Source: Paracoccaceae bacterium (GTDB taxonomy: Bacteria > Pseudomonadota > Alphaproteobacteria > Rhodobacterales > Rhodobacteraceae). Taken from it: a stretch of DNA of 64,000 nt. Of the stretch, positions 41,952-51,112 are shown piece after piece. Positions within the stretch are counted from its first letter, which is position 1, and each line of letters starts with the position of its first letter. The notes below the pieces were generated by a model. It ran no database searches. It was not told where the DNA came from and saw nothing but the letters and a program-made list of their open reading frames with translations. Location of the stretch: the NCBI GenBank assembly GCA_018222585.1, contig JAAFAB010000004.1:124001-188000 (forward strand), written 5' to 3'. The position numbers and the translations under genes were made by a program.

Positions 41952-44198
41952 GTGGCCACGCGGGCACGACATCTGAACTGGACTCGACTTGCCAGACTGA
42001 GCCGTCAAAGGCGAATCCAGAACTTCGCGACCCTTGGCCTGGTGCTTCTGGGCCCGGTTCTGGTGCTCTCGACCTTCTTCGTCCTGGGGCCGCTGGACCT
42101 CGGCGGGTCCTCCATGGCGCTGCGACTCGTCCTGCTGGCGGATTTCGTCTACGTGACCGTCGTCGCGGCCCTCGTGGCGCAGCGTGTGGCCCGGATGGTG
42201 GCCGCGCGCCGGGCGCAATCGGCGGGTTCTCGCCTGCACCTCAGGCTGACCGGCACCTTCACCCTGATGGCGTTGATCCCCACAGTCTCGGTCGCGATCT
42301 TCGCCGCGCTGACCATCAACATCGGGCTTGAAGGCTGGTTCTCGGACCGGGTGCGGCAGGTGGTGGGCACCTCGCTGGCCGCCGCCCGCGCCTACGAGGA
42401 TGAACACCGCCAGGACCTGACCAACGATGCCCAGCTTCTTGCCAATGCGCTGGACGGGGTGCGCGACGCCAACTTCTTCGTCGGAGACGGCGAGTTGCGG
42501 CAGGTGCTGACCTCGGGCCAGGCGCAGATCCAGCGGGGCCTGAAGGAAGCCTATGTGATCGACGGTGCCGGTGAGATCCGCGCCCGCGGGGAACGCTCCT
42601 ACCTGTTTGACTACGAAGAGCCGTCGCGATCGGACTTCGACCAGGCGCGTGGCACCGGCGTGGCGATCATCGAGGATTGGGACAACAACGAATTCCGCGC
42701 CCTGGTGCCGCTGAAACGCTTCCCGGACCGGCTGCTCTACGTCAGCCGGGCAGTGGACGGCGAGATCCTGAACCTGCTCGACGACACCCAGGAGACGGTG
42801 CGCCTCTACCAGCAACTCGAAAGCGAGCGCGGCCGGGTGCTGTTCGAGTTCGCCCTGCTCTACCTCGGCTTCGCGGTGATCCTGATCCTGGCGGCGATCT
42901 GGCTGGGCCTGTGGTTCGCCGAGCGTCTCTCGCGCCCCGTCGGGCGGCTGACCTCGGCGGCGCAGCAGGTCGGGGGCGGCGACCTGGATGTGCGGGTCTA
43001 CGAAGAGGCCGGCAACGATGAATTCGCCCAGTTGTCACGGTATTTCAATCACATGACCCGGGAACTGAAGCGCCAGCGCGAAGAACTGCTGGAAAACACC
43101 GCGCAGATCGAGGCACGGCGGCGGCTGTTCGACTCTGTGCTCAGTTCGGTGACCTCGGGTGTCGTCGGGCTGGATCCGCGCGGCCGGGTGACCTTCGTCA
43201 ACCGCTCGGCGGAGACGCTTCTGGGCTGGGACGGCGACGAGGAGGCGCGCCCGCTGTCGGTCGCCGTGCCCGAGTTCGGCCCGCTCTTCGAACAGCTGCG
43301 CCGCAGTGGCAGCCAGGTGGTGCAGGAGGAGATCAAGGTCTCGCGCGGGGGACGGTTGGAAAACCTGCTGGTGCGCATGGCGACCCGGCGCACCGCCTCG
43401 GGCGAGCGCGAGGGCTACGTGGTGGCCTTCGACGACGTGACCGACCTGGTCTCGGCGCAGCGGATGGCGGCCTGGGGCGACGTGGCGCGGCGCATCGCCC
43501 ATGAGATCAAGAACCCGCTGACCCCGATCAAGCTGTCGGCCGAGCGCATCAAGCGCAAGTTCGGCCGCTTCCTGGAGGAAGAGCAGGAGAACGACCTGGA
43601 GAGCCTGACCGACGTGATCATGCGCCAGACCGATGACCTGCGCCGGATCGTGGACGAGTTCAGCAAGTTCGCCCGGATGCCGGAACCGACCCGGCGCGAC
43701 GAGGACCTGGCAAAGCTGCTGCAGGATGCGGTAGTGTTGCAGCAGTCGGGTCAGCCCGGGGTGACGATCACCGCCGATCTGCCGGGCGGCGGTCTGCCGG
43801 CCGAGCTGGATGCGACGATGATCAGCCAAGCGCTGACCAACCTGATCAAGAATGCCGGCGAAGCCACCGAGGTCCTTGCCGAGCGCGGCGCCCCCGAAGG
43901 CTGGGCGCCCGAAATCCGCGTCAGCCTGGTGCGGATCGAGAACGATGCGCAACCAGAGGCCGAGATCCGGATTGCGGACAACGGCGTGGGCCTGCCGGAG
44001 GACCGGGCGCGGCTGTTCGAACCCTATGTGACGACGCGGGACAAGGGCACCGGCCTTGGCCTGCCGATCGTCAAGAAGATCATTGAAGAACACGGCGGTA
44101 CGCTGTCGCTCGAGGATGCGGCGCCCTTTGCGACGGGTGCCCATGCCGGGGCGATGGCCGTGATCAGGCTGCACTTGAAGCCGCAGGCCGCCGGATGA
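41952..44198 (+). CDS. ntrY: Membrane sensor histidine kinase NtrY
   Basis: NtrY is the kinase of the NtrYX system, linked to nitrogen, redox and envelope regulation. The ~748-residue protein has several N-terminal TM helices (two close together near the start, a third, and one near residue 300 just before HAMP) and a periplasmic region. HAMP, PAS and HisKA domains follow (phospho-acceptor in [21 protein letters not shown]), and the HATPase ends with DKGTGLGLPIVKKIIEEHGG. The start is a GTG at 41952 with GGCGGGAG upstream; an ATG at 41907 without a visible Shine-Dalgarno is the alternative. It precedes ntrX by 15 bp. Confidence 0.94.
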   Translation: MATRARHLNWTRLARLSRQRRIQNFATLGLVLLGPVLVLSTFFVLGPLDLGGSSMALRLVLLADFVYVTVVAALVAQRVARMVAARRAQSAGSRLHLRLTGTFTLMALIPTVSVAIFAALTINIGLEGWFSDRVRQVVGTSLAAARAYEDEHRQDLTNDAQLLANALDGVRDANFFVGDGELRQVLTSGQAQIQRGLKEAYVIDGAGEIRARGERSYLFDYEEPSRSDFDQARGTGVAIIEDWDNNEFRALVPLKRFPDRLLYVSRAVDGEILNLLDDTQETVRLYQQLESERGRVLFEFALLYLGFAVILILAAIWLGLWFAERLSRPVGRLTSAAQQVGGGDLDVRVYEEAGNDEFAQLSRYFNHMTRELKRQREELLENTAQIEARRRLFDSVLSSVTSGVVGLDPRGRVTFVNRSAETLLGWDGDEEARPLSVAVPEFGPLFEQLRRSGSQVVQEEIKVSRGGRLENLLVRMATRRTASGEREGYVVAFDDVTDLVSAQRMAAWGDVARRIAHEIKNPLTPIKLSAERIKRKFGRFLEEEQENDLESLTDVIMRQTDDLRRIVDEFSKFARMPEPTRRDEDLAKLLQDAVVLQQSGQPGVTITADLPGGGLPAELDATMISQALTNLIKNAGEATEVLAERGAPEGWAPEIRVSLVRIENDAQPEAEIRIADNGVGLPEDRARLFEPYVTTRDKGTGLGLPIVKKIIEEHGGTLSLEDAAPFATGAHAGAMAVIRLHLKPQAAG

Positions 44199-44213
44199 CT
44201 GCAAGAGGACGAT

Positions 44214-45632
44214 ATGAGTGACATTCTGATCGTGGACGACGAGCGCGATATTCGCGAGCTGATCTCGGATATCCTGAAGGACGAGGGCTACGGGACGCGG
44301 CTGGCGGCGAACTCGCAGGAATGCATGGGTCAGGTGACCTCGGAAACCCCGGCGTTGATGATCCTCGACATCTGGCTGAAGGACAGCGAGATGGACGGCA
44401 TCGACATCCTGAAGACGGTGAAGCGGGATTACCCAGAGGTGCCGATCATCATCATCTCGGGTCATGGCAACATCGAGCTGGCGGTGGCGGCGATCAAGCA
44501 GGGCGCCTATGACTTCATCGAGAAGCCGTTCAACATCGACCAGTTGCTGGTGGTGATCCGGCGCGCGATGGAGACCTCGCGCCTGCGTCGCGAGAATACC
44601 GCGCTGCGCAAGAAGGGCGGCGACAGCGCCGAAATGATCGGCAGCTCGGCCGCCTTCCGCACCATGCTGAGCCAGCTCGACAAGGTGACCAAGTCCAACG
44701 GCCGGGTGATGCTCAACGGCCCCTCCGGCTCGGGCAAGGAGGTGGCGGCGCGCTATGTCCATGCCAATTCGACCCGCGCCGACGCGCCCTTCGTCGTGGT
44801 CAACTGCGCCCAGATCGAGGCCGACCGCATGGAAGAGGTGCTGTTCGGTCGCGAAAGCGGCGAGCGCGGTATCGAGCCGGGTCTGCTGGAGCAGGCCGAC
44901 GGCGGTGTGATCTACTTCGACGAGGTCGCGGACATGCCCCTTGGCACCCAGTCCAAGATCCTGCGGGTGCTGGTCGACCAGCAGTTCCTGCGCGTCGGCG
45001 GGGCCGAGAAGATCAAGGTGGACCTACGGGTGCTGTCCTCGACCTCGCGCGCGCTGGAGGCCGAGATCGACGCCGGGCGCTTCCGCGAAGAGCTGTACCA
45101 TCGCCTGAACGTGGTGCCGGTGGCGGTGCCCTCGCTGTCCGAACGGCGCGAGGATATCCCGGTGCTGGCCGACCACTTCATCGAGGTGCTGAACCGATCG
45201 CAGGGCCTGCCGCTGCGGCGCCTGTCCGACGAGGCTTCGGCGCTGATGCAGACGATGGCCTGGCCGGGCAACGTGCGCCAGCTGCGCAACATGATCGAGC
45301 GGATCCTGATCCTGGGCGAGGGCGGCGACGAGATCGACGTGGGCGAGGTGCCTGCCGAGGAGGACCGGGGCGGCGATCGCGAAGGGCGGGTGGTGCTGTC
45401 TGGCTCGCTGGCCATGCTGCCGCTGCGCGAGGCCCGGGAGGCGTTCGAACGCGAGTACCTGCTGACCCAGATCAACCGCTTCGGCGGCAATATCTCGAAG
45501 ACGGCGCAATTCGTCGGCATGGAGCGCTCGGCGCTGCACCGCAAGCTGAAGAGCCTGAACGTGGTCACCACCAACCGCGCTGGCGGCCGGATCGCCCGTA
45601 TCGACGAAATGTCGGAAGACGCCGCCGAGTGA
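44214..45632 (+). CDS. ntrX: Response regulator NtrX with degenerate GAFTGA region
   Basis: The 472-residue partner of NtrY has a receiver domain (phospho-acceptor Asp52 in MILDIWLKDSEMDG), an AAA+ domain with Walker A-like GPSGSGKE and Walker B GVIYFDEVAD, and a C-terminal Fis-type helix-turn-helix (GGNISKTAQFVGMERSALHRK). Where sigma-54 activators have GAFTGA, this protein reads LFGRESGERGIEPGLLEQ, so the loop is shortened and altered. That argues against ordinary sigma-54 activation. The ATG at 44214 has AAGAGGA upstream. It ends the operon, with a terminator at 45681-45720. Confidence 0.95.
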   Translation: MSDILIVDDERDIRELISDILKDEGYGTRLAANSQECMGQVTSETPALMILDIWLKDSEMDGIDILKTVKRDYPEVPIIIISGHGNIELAVAAIKQGAYDFIEKPFNIDQLLVVIRRAMETSRLRRENTALRKKGGDSAEMIGSSAAFRTMLSQLDKVTKSNGRVMLNGPSGSGKEVAARYVHANSTRADAPFVVVNCAQIEADRMEEVLFGRESGERGIEPGLLEQADGGVIYFDEVADMPLGTQSKILRVLVDQQFLRVGGAEKIKVDLRVLSSTSRALEAEIDAGRFREELYHRLNVVPVAVPSLSERREDIPVLADHFIEVLNRSQGLPLRRLSDEASALMQTMAWPGNVRQLRNMIERILILGEGGDEIDVGEVPAEEDRGGDREGRVVLSGSLAMLPLREAREAFEREYLLTQINRFGGNISKTAQFVGMERSALHRKLKSLNVVTTNRAGGRIARIDEMSEDAAE

Positions 45633-45680
45633 CTTCGCGCGCCGCCTTGCCTTGTCCGCGCAAGGTGCTGTTATAGAGGC

Positions 45681-45720
45681 AAAAAAGCCGCCCCTTCATG
45701 TTTCACATGAGGGGGCGTTT
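45681..45720. terminator. Bidirectional terminator after ntrX
   Basis: A 12-bp stem (CGCCCCTTCATG/CATGAGGGGGCG, one G-T pair) with a 5-base loop is flanked by six A on the left and TTT on the right. It serves ntrX (+) and the convergent aspartic protease gene (-). Confidence 0.85.
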
Positions 45721-45725
45721 CTGCG

Positions 45726-46301
45726 TCAGCGGGTCAGTCGCAGGGCCTGCCCGGTGATCTCGATGCGGGAAAACCGGTTCAGGTAGGTCATGCCCAGAAG
45801 CGGCATGAAAAGCTCTCCGTCGTTGACCGAGGCGCGCACGTCCTGGTCGGTGACCGGGCCCAGCGTGACGCTGCGCAGCCGCACCGGGGCAACGCGCACC
45901 ATGCCGTTGGCGGTGCTGGCGCGGCCCGAGAAGACCAGGCTGTCCAGCGGCAGGCCGGCGGCGCGGGCGGCCTCGCGGGTCAGGACGATCTCGCTGGCGC
46001 CGGTGTCGACGAGGAAGCGCACCGGGGTGCCGTTCAGCTCGACCATGGCGTAATAGTGCCCGTCTGCCTGCCTCGGCAGGGTGATCACCTCGCCCTCGAC
46101 GCTCTGCATCGGGGTCAGCGTGTTGCGCACCTGGCCCCAGAGCCCGACACCGGCGATCACCGCGACGAAGATCAGCGCCCAGAGCAGCGCATGACGGGCC
46201 AGCTGGCCCAGTTGGCCGCGATGAGATACGAGGTAATAGCCGCCGATGGCAGCCAGCAGGATGACCAGATAGGCCAGATGTCCGTAGTCGGTTCCGCTCA
46301 T
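45726..46301 (-). CDS. TIGR02281-type retropepsin-like aspartic protease, membrane-anchored
   Basis: A 191-residue protein with two N-terminal TM segments (~9-24 and ~38-56) is followed by a single retropepsin-like domain facing the periplasm. The active-site motif is FLVDTGASEIVLT, with the catalytic Asp in DTGAS; the second conserved loop MPLLGMTYLNRF is typical of this clan AA family. Such proteins act as homodimers; natural substrates are unknown. The start is the ATG at 46301 (MSGTDYGHL); an ATG three codons upstream is also possible. Confidence 0.88.
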   Translation of the reverse strand: MSGTDYGHLAYLVILLAAIGGYYLVSHRGQLGQLARHALLWALIFVAVIAGVGLWGQVRNTLTPMQSVEGEVITLPRQADGHYYAMVELNGTPVRFLVDTGASEIVLTREAARAAGLPLDSLVFSGRASTANGMVRVAPVRLRSVTLGPVTDQDVRASVNDGELFMPLLGMTYLNRFSRIEITGQALRLTR

Positions 46302-46358
46302 GCCCCGCATATAGGGGCAGGGCGGGGCGCTGTCACCTGTTGCGCGCCGCCGCGCCGC

Positions 46359-47003
46359 TCACGAAGCGGCGAAGCCGAAATCCCGCAGCCCTTCCAGCAC
46401 GAACTGGACCGAGAGCGCCGCCAGCAGCATCCCCAGCAGCCGGGTGACGACGTTGATGCCGACCCGTCCCAGGGCGCGCTCCATCAGCCCGGCGGTCAGC
46501 GCCAGGGCGAAGACCAGCAAAAGCACCGCCAGCACCACGGCCAGCACCAGCGCCAGCCCCGGCAAGCCCGGATGCTGCCCCGACAGCAGGATCACCGAGG
46601 CGATGGCCCCGGGCCCGGCGATCAGCGGAATGGCCATCGGAAAGACCGAGGGGTCGGCCTCTTCGGGATCCGCCTCGACCTCGGCCTCGGCCTCCTCGCT
46701 GGTGGTCTCGCGCCGTTTCGAGCGCCGCTCGAAGAGCATGTCCAGCGCGGTGAGGAACAGCAGCAGTCCGCCGGCAATGCGGAAGGCGGGCATGGAGATG
46801 CCGATGAAGCCCAGCACCTGTTCGCCGAACAGCGCGAAGACCGCCAGGATGGCGAAGGCGATCAGGCAGGCCCGCGCGGCGATCTCGCGCCGCTTGCGCG
46901 TGCTCTGGCCCTGGGTCAGCGCGGCGAAGAGGGGGGTCAGCCCGATGGGGTCGATGATCACGAAGAGCGTGACGAAGGCGGTGATCAGAAAGGCGGTGTC
47001 CAT
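46359..47003 (-). CDS. MarC family integral membrane protein
   Basis: The 214-residue protein has six predicted TM helices of the MarC/UPF0056 family. Diagnostic stretches are FVTLFVIIDPIGLTPLFAALTQG near the N-terminus and the MAIPLIAGPGAIASVILL motif at about 123-140. The cytoplasmic loop between the halves is unusually acidic (about 100-117, mostly Glu/Asp/Ala). The function of MarC proteins is not known; an earlier link to multiple antibiotic resistance was not supported. The ATG at 47003 is used. Confidence 0.9.
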   Translation of the reverse strand: MDTAFLITAFVTLFVIIDPIGLTPLFAALTQGQSTRKRREIAARACLIAFAILAVFALFGEQVLGFIGISMPAFRIAGGLLLFLTALDMLFERRSKRRETTSEEAEAEVEADPEEADPSVFPMAIPLIAGPGAIASVILLSGQHPGLPGLALVLAVVLAVLLLVFALALTAGLMERALGRVGINVVTRLLGMLLAALSVQFVLEGLRDFGFAAS

Positions 47004-47069
47004 GGCGCGCTCCGGAAATTTCGCCCAGACTGGCGGCTGCGGCGCCCCGGGGCAAGCCCCGGGGAGGCC

Positions 47070-48917
47070 TCAGGCCTCGGCCTTCTCCAGCTTCTCCAGC
47101 GCCGCCATCCACATGCCTTCGGCCTTCGCCATGGCGTCGCGGACCTCGGCGTACTTGCGGTTCCAGACTTCCAGCTCGCCCACCTTGCCGTCCTCGTAGA
47201 GCGCCGGATCGGCCAGCTTCTTGGACAGCTTGTCGGCCATGTCCTCCAGCTTCCTGACCCGCTCCTCGCACTTGCGCACGTCGCCGCGCAAGGCCAGCAC
47301 CTGATCGCGCGAAGGCTTCTTCGGCTTGGGCTTGGGCGCTTCGGTCTTCACCGGCTTGTCCGGCGTCAGCAGCAGCTGGCGATAGCTTTCCAGGTCACCC
47401 TCGTAGGGGGTCACATGGCCGTCCTTGACCAGCCAGAGCCGGTCGGCGACGAGGGACAGCAGGTGCATGTCGTGGCTGACCAGGATCACCGCGCCGGTGT
47501 AATCTGTCAGCGCCTCGACCAGCGCCTCGCGGCTTTCGATATCCAGGTGGTTGGTCGGTTCGTCGAGGATCAGCATATGCGGTGCATCCAGCGTCGCCAG
47601 CAGCAGCGACAGCCGCGCCTTCTGCCCGCCCGACAGCTTGCCGACCAGCGTTTCGGCCTGCTCGGCCCCGACACCGAAACCGGCCAGCCGCGCGCGCAGC
47701 TGCGCCGGCGCCTCGTTCGGGCGCTCGCGGCGGACGTGGTCGATGGGGGTCTCGTCCAGGTACAGCTCTTCCACCTGGTGCTGGGCAAAGAAGCCGATGC
47801 GCAGCTTCGAGCTCTTGACGATATCGCCCTCCATCGCCGCCAACCGGTCCGACAGCAGCTTGGACAGCGTCGACTTGCCCTCGCCGTTGCGGCCCAGCAG
47901 GGCGATGCGGTCGTCCTGGTCGATCCGCAGGTCCAGCTTGCGCAGGACCGGCTTGCCGTCGTAACCCACGGAAACGCCTTCGGTTTTCAGGATCGGCGGA
48001 GACAGCTCCTCGGGTTGCGGGAAAGAGAACCGGCGCAGCGCGGCCTCCTGCGGCCGGGTGATCGGCGTCATCTTCTCCAGCGCCTTGACGCGAGACTGCG
48101 CCTGCTTGGCCTTGCTGGCCTTGGCCTTGAAGCGATCGACGAAGCTCTGCAGGTGCGCCCGGCGGGCGTCCTGCTTGCTGGCCTCGGCCTCGGCCACGGC
48201 CAGCTTGGCGGCGCGGGTCCGCGCGAAGGTGTCATAGCCGCCGGAATAGAGCGTCAGCTTCTTGTCTTCCAGGTGCAGGATATGACCCACGGCACGGTTC
48301 AGCAGGCCCCGGTCGTGGCTGATCACCAGCACCGTATGCGGATAGGTCTGCAGGTAGCTCTCCAGCCACAGCGCGCCTTCCAGGTCCAGGTAGTTGGTCG
48401 GTTCGTCCAGAAGCAGCAGGTCGGGCTGGGCGAACAGTACCCCGGCCAGCGCCACGCGCATCCGCCAGCCGCCCGAGAAGGCCGAACAGGGCATCTTCTG
48501 CTCGGCGTCCGTAAAGCCCAGGCCCTTCAGGATGCTCGCCGCGCGGCCTTCCGCGGACCAGGCGTCGATATCGGCCAGGCGGGTCTGGACCTCGGCGATG
48601 CGCCCCGCATCGGTGGCGCTCTCGGCCTCGGCCAGCAGGCCCGCGCGCTCGGTATCGGCGGCCAGTACCGTATCGATCAGCGAAACCTCGTTGCCCGGCA
48701 CCTCCTGCGCCACGCCACCGATGCGGGCGCGGGCGGGCAGGGTGATCGACCCGCCATCCAGCGTCAGCTCGCCCCGGATCAGGCGGAACAGCGTGGTCTT
48801 GCCGGTGCCGTTGCGGCCGACGATGCCGACCTTGTGGCCTTCGGGAATGGTGACGGAAGCCTCTTCAAGAAGCGGGCGACCGGCGACGGAATAGTTGATC
48901 GAGGAGATACGCAGCAT
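47070..48917 (-). CDS. ABC-F family ATPase (Uup/YheS group)
   Basis: This 615-residue soluble protein has two ABC ATPase domains and no membrane part. Domain 1 has Walker A GRNGTGKTT, signature FSGGWRMR and Walker B LLLLDEPTNYLD. The P-tRNA-interaction linker contains the charged KASKAKQAQSRVKALEKM segment. Domain 2 has GRNGEGKST, LSGGQKARLSLL and LILDEPTNHLD. The C-terminus is a lysine/glutamate-rich coiled coil (~535-610). ABC-F proteins act on the ribosome. The ATG at 48917 (MLRISSINY) is the conserved start. Confidence 0.94.
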   Translation of the reverse strand: MLRISSINYSVAGRPLLEEASVTIPEGHKVGIVGRNGTGKTTLFRLIRGELTLDGGSITLPARARIGGVAQEVPGNEVSLIDTVLAADTERAGLLAEAESATDAGRIAEVQTRLADIDAWSAEGRAASILKGLGFTDAEQKMPCSAFSGGWRMRVALAGVLFAQPDLLLLDEPTNYLDLEGALWLESYLQTYPHTVLVISHDRGLLNRAVGHILHLEDKKLTLYSGGYDTFARTRAAKLAVAEAEASKQDARRAHLQSFVDRFKAKASKAKQAQSRVKALEKMTPITRPQEAALRRFSFPQPEELSPPILKTEGVSVGYDGKPVLRKLDLRIDQDDRIALLGRNGEGKSTLSKLLSDRLAAMEGDIVKSSKLRIGFFAQHQVEELYLDETPIDHVRRERPNEAPAQLRARLAGFGVGAEQAETLVGKLSGGQKARLSLLLATLDAPHMLILDEPTNHLDIESREALVEALTDYTGAVILVSHDMHLLSLVADRLWLVKDGHVTPYEGDLESYRQLLLTPDKPVKTEAPKPKPKKPSRDQVLALRGDVRKCEERVRKLEDMADKLSKKLADPALYEDGKVGELEVWNRKYAEVRDAMAKAEGMWMAALEKLEKAEA

Positions 48918-49250
48918 GGCCGCTCTCTGCCGCATGCCGAGGGGGGCGTCAATCGAAGCTTGCAGCCCGCTGCGCCGGAGGGCCGTCGCCTGCCGTGACC
49001 GGTGCCTCTCTGCCCGGTGGCGCAGCGCGGGCGGGCGGCCCCCGGGCGCACCCCCTCCGGCATCATCACCAGGCTGGAAGTACTCCGGGGGGAGGGCTCC
49101 GGCACGGAGACCGGGGGGCAGCGCCCCCGACGCCCGCAGCCCGGGCGCGCCGGCCCGCCAATTCCCCGCTTTTCAAAGCGTGATCCCCATGCTACCCGGG
49201 CGCGGATATTTCCCGGCGGCCCTGCCGCCCCGACTTCAGAGGACATCGAC
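48918..49250. other. Intergenic region upstream of ndk
   Basis: About 330 bases between the divergent ABC-F and ndk genes, very GC-rich. It contains a copy of the dispersed repeat at 49061-49100. An in-frame extension of ndk up to 49002 exists but has no conserved residues. I see no other gene. Confidence 0.5.
49061..49100. repeat. Dispersed intergenic repeat, copy 2
   Basis: The segment beginning CATCATCACCAGGCTGGAAG, then TACTCCGGGGGGAGG, matches the repeat at 10901-10935 over about 25 bases with a few differences. Confidence 0.45.
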
Positions 49251-49673
49251 ATGGCCACCGAACGCACCCTTTCGATCATCAAGCCCGACGCCACCCGCCG
49301 CAACCTGACCGGCAAGATCAACGCCAAGTTCGAAGAGGCCGGCCTGCGGATCGTCGCCCAGAAGCGCATCCAGCTGACCATCGCCCAGGCCGGTGAATTC
49401 TACGCCGTGCACAAGGAACGCCCTTTCTTCGGCGAGCTGACCGAATTCATGGCCTCCGAACCGGTCGTCGTGCAGGTGCTGGAAGGCGAAGGCGCCATCG
49501 CGAAGAACCGTGAAGTCATGGGCGCGACCAACCCCGCCGATGCCGCTGCCGGCACCATCCGCGCCGAGTTCGCCGAATCCGTCGGTGAGAACTCCGTCCA
49601 CGGCTCCGACGCGCCCGAGACCGCGGCCCAGGAAATCGCCTTCTTCTTCTCCGGCCTCGAACTGGTCGGCTGA
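49251..49673 (+). CDS. ndk: Nucleoside diphosphate kinase
   Basis: Ndk balances NTP pools by transferring the gamma phosphate through a phosphohistidine. The 140-residue protein has the standard length. It starts [17 protein letters not shown], contains [17 protein letters not shown] and the active-site His117 in [11 protein letters not shown]. The ATG at 49251 is used because upstream sequence is not part of the family; AGAGGA lies upstream. Confidence 0.97.
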   Translation: MATERTLSIIKPDATRRNLTGKINAKFEEAGLRIVAQKRIQLTIAQAGEFYAVHKERPFFGELTEFMASEPVVVQVLEGEGAIAKNREVMGATNPADAAAGTIRAEFAESVGENSVHGSDAPETAAQEIAFFFSGLELVG

Positions 49674-49728
49674 CATCGCTGACCACCCAGGGGAGACCCG
49701 GGGCGGATTGCGAAACGGAACTGCACTG

Positions 49729-49758
49729 GAACGCGCGGGGCGAAAGCCTCGCGCGTTC
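49729..49758 (+). terminator. Terminator of ndk
   Basis: GAACGCGCGGGGC and GCCTCGCGCGTTC form a 13-bp hairpin (one G-T pair) with a GAAA tetraloop, 55 bases after the ndk stop. It is followed by TGCTTTC. Confidence 0.7.
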
Positions 49759-49786
49759 TGCTTTCGGGCGGGATGGCAGGCGGGGA

Positions 49787-51088
49787 TCAGGGCTTGCCCG
49801 GCGCGCCGGTCGCGGCGCGGCGCAGCCGGCGCCTGGCCCGTCCGCCATGGTCCTCGAAGGGCAGGGCATGAAGCCCGCAGGCCATGCAGTCGGCGGGGGC
49901 ACCGCAGGCGGTCGCCCAGCACTTTACCGGGGCCGCGAGGTCCAGGGCGATCCGTTCGAGATGCTGAACCTTTGACCCCTTGAGCAGGATGACCTCGCCC
50001 GCAATCGCGCTGGCCCGGACGTGGGCGGCGGCGGCCTCGACCGTGGTGACATGGACCAGCCGGCCCGCGGCCTCGGCCTCGGGCAGCAGGCTGCCACGGG
50101 CCGAGCGGTCGGCGACCAGCACCACCTCCTCGGCGACCTCCAGCGCGGCGATGAGCGCGGCGCGCTGCACCTTGCGCCGCTTGCCGTGATAATCCGAAAT
50201 CGAGCCCAGCACGATGCGGCGGCGCGGGGCCGGCGCGTCGCGCAGCGCCTCGAAGGCCAGCCCGAGCGTGTCCAGCGGCGCCTTGGCGCAATCGGCGAAG
50301 AGCACCGGCCCGCCGGGGATGTCGTGGCGCGAGAAGCGGGTCGGCAGCGGCATGGTCCGGGCCAGCGCCTCGGCGATCCGCCCGGGCGCGATGCCGAGCG
50401 CCAGGCAGGTGGTGGCGGCCGCAGCGACGGGCAGGGCGAAATGGCGGGCGGGAAAGCGGGTCGGCAGGGTCAGGGTGCGGCCCTGCCAGACAAGGCTGAC
50501 CGTGATCCCCGACAGCAGGTCGCCGGTGATCGCGGTGATCCGGCCATCCGCCCCGGGGCTTTCGCCGAAGCTGACCACCCGGGCCCCGGTGCGCGCGGCC
50601 ATCGCCATGGCCAGCGGGTCATCGGCGTTGAGCACTGCCAGGCCACCGGGCCGCAGCGCCTCCACCAGCAGGCCCTTTTCGGCGGCGATGGCCTCGCGGC
50701 TGCGGAACTGGCTGAAATGCTCGCGCCCGATCAGGGTGACCACGGCCAAGTCCGGGCAGAGCACGCGGGCCAGGTTGCCCATGTCTCCAGGGCCACCGAC
50801 GCCGGTCTCGGCGACCACGTAGTCGGCGCTTCCGCCCCGGCGCAGGGTGCGCAGCAGCGGGTTGATGGTATTGTCCTGTACCTGCGCCGCGACGCTGCCC
50901 TCGGTGGCGAGGATATCGGCGATCAGCCGCGTGGTCGTCGACTTGGCCGAGCTGCCGGTGACACCGATGTGAAGGCCGGGCGCGCGCAGGCGCCGCCGCC
51001 GCGTCCGGGCGATCAGGAGGGGGCGGAGAAGGCCGGTGCGCAGGCGGCGTTCGAGGCTGGCCAGGCGGCGGCGCGGGGACTGTGGCAT
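49787..51088 (-). CDS. Mur-ligase-like ATP-dependent ligase with C-terminal Cys4 cluster
   Basis: The 433-residue protein has the Mur ligase three-domain plan but is not a standard MurC-F. The P-loop reads GVTGSSAKSTTTR (about 42-54) instead of the usual GxxGTNGKTT. Other Mur elements are kept: the NTINPL region, YVVAETGVGGPGDM (metal/ATP glutamate) and LIGREHFSQF. The carbamylated-lysine area looks like REAIAAEKGLL, and the nucleotide loop like VLNADDPLA. The C-terminus has C390-x4-C-x5-C-x2-C404, a possible zinc or Fe-S site, then an Arg-rich tail. It is the last gene of the PP-loop/GT25/pyruvyltransferase set, so it may join an amino acid to a glycan precursor. Substrate unknown. Confidence 0.75.
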   Translation of the reverse strand: MPQSPRRRLASLERRLRTGLLRPLLIARTRRRRLRAPGLHIGVTGSSAKSTTTRLIADILATEGSVAAQVQDNTINPLLRTLRRGGSADYVVAETGVGGPGDMGNLARVLCPDLAVVTLIGREHFSQFRSREAIAAEKGLLVEALRPGGLAVLNADDPLAMAMAARTGARVVSFGESPGADGRITAITGDLLSGITVSLVWQGRTLTLPTRFPARHFALPVAAAATTCLALGIAPGRIAEALARTMPLPTRFSRHDIPGGPVLFADCAKAPLDTLGLAFEALRDAPAPRRRIVLGSISDYHGKRRKVQRAALIAALEVAEEVVLVADRSARGSLLPEAEAAGRLVHVTTVEAAAAHVRASAIAGEVILLKGSKVQHLERIALDLAAPVKCWATACGAPADCMACGLHALPFEDHGGRARRRLRRAATGAPGKP

Positions 51089-51112
51089 TGTCGGGGTCTG
51101 TCGTCAGGTCGG

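Noticed and set aside
46056-48998. A 980-codon open frame antisense to the aspartic protease, marC and ABC-F genes
   Set aside because: It spans three well-identified genes on the other strand; its composition (Gln, His, Arg, Leu rich) is that of a GC-rich antisense shadow.
49787-51088. Assignment as murF or folC
   Set aside because: The P-loop differs, the division-cell-wall neighbours are absent and the context is a glycan gene set.
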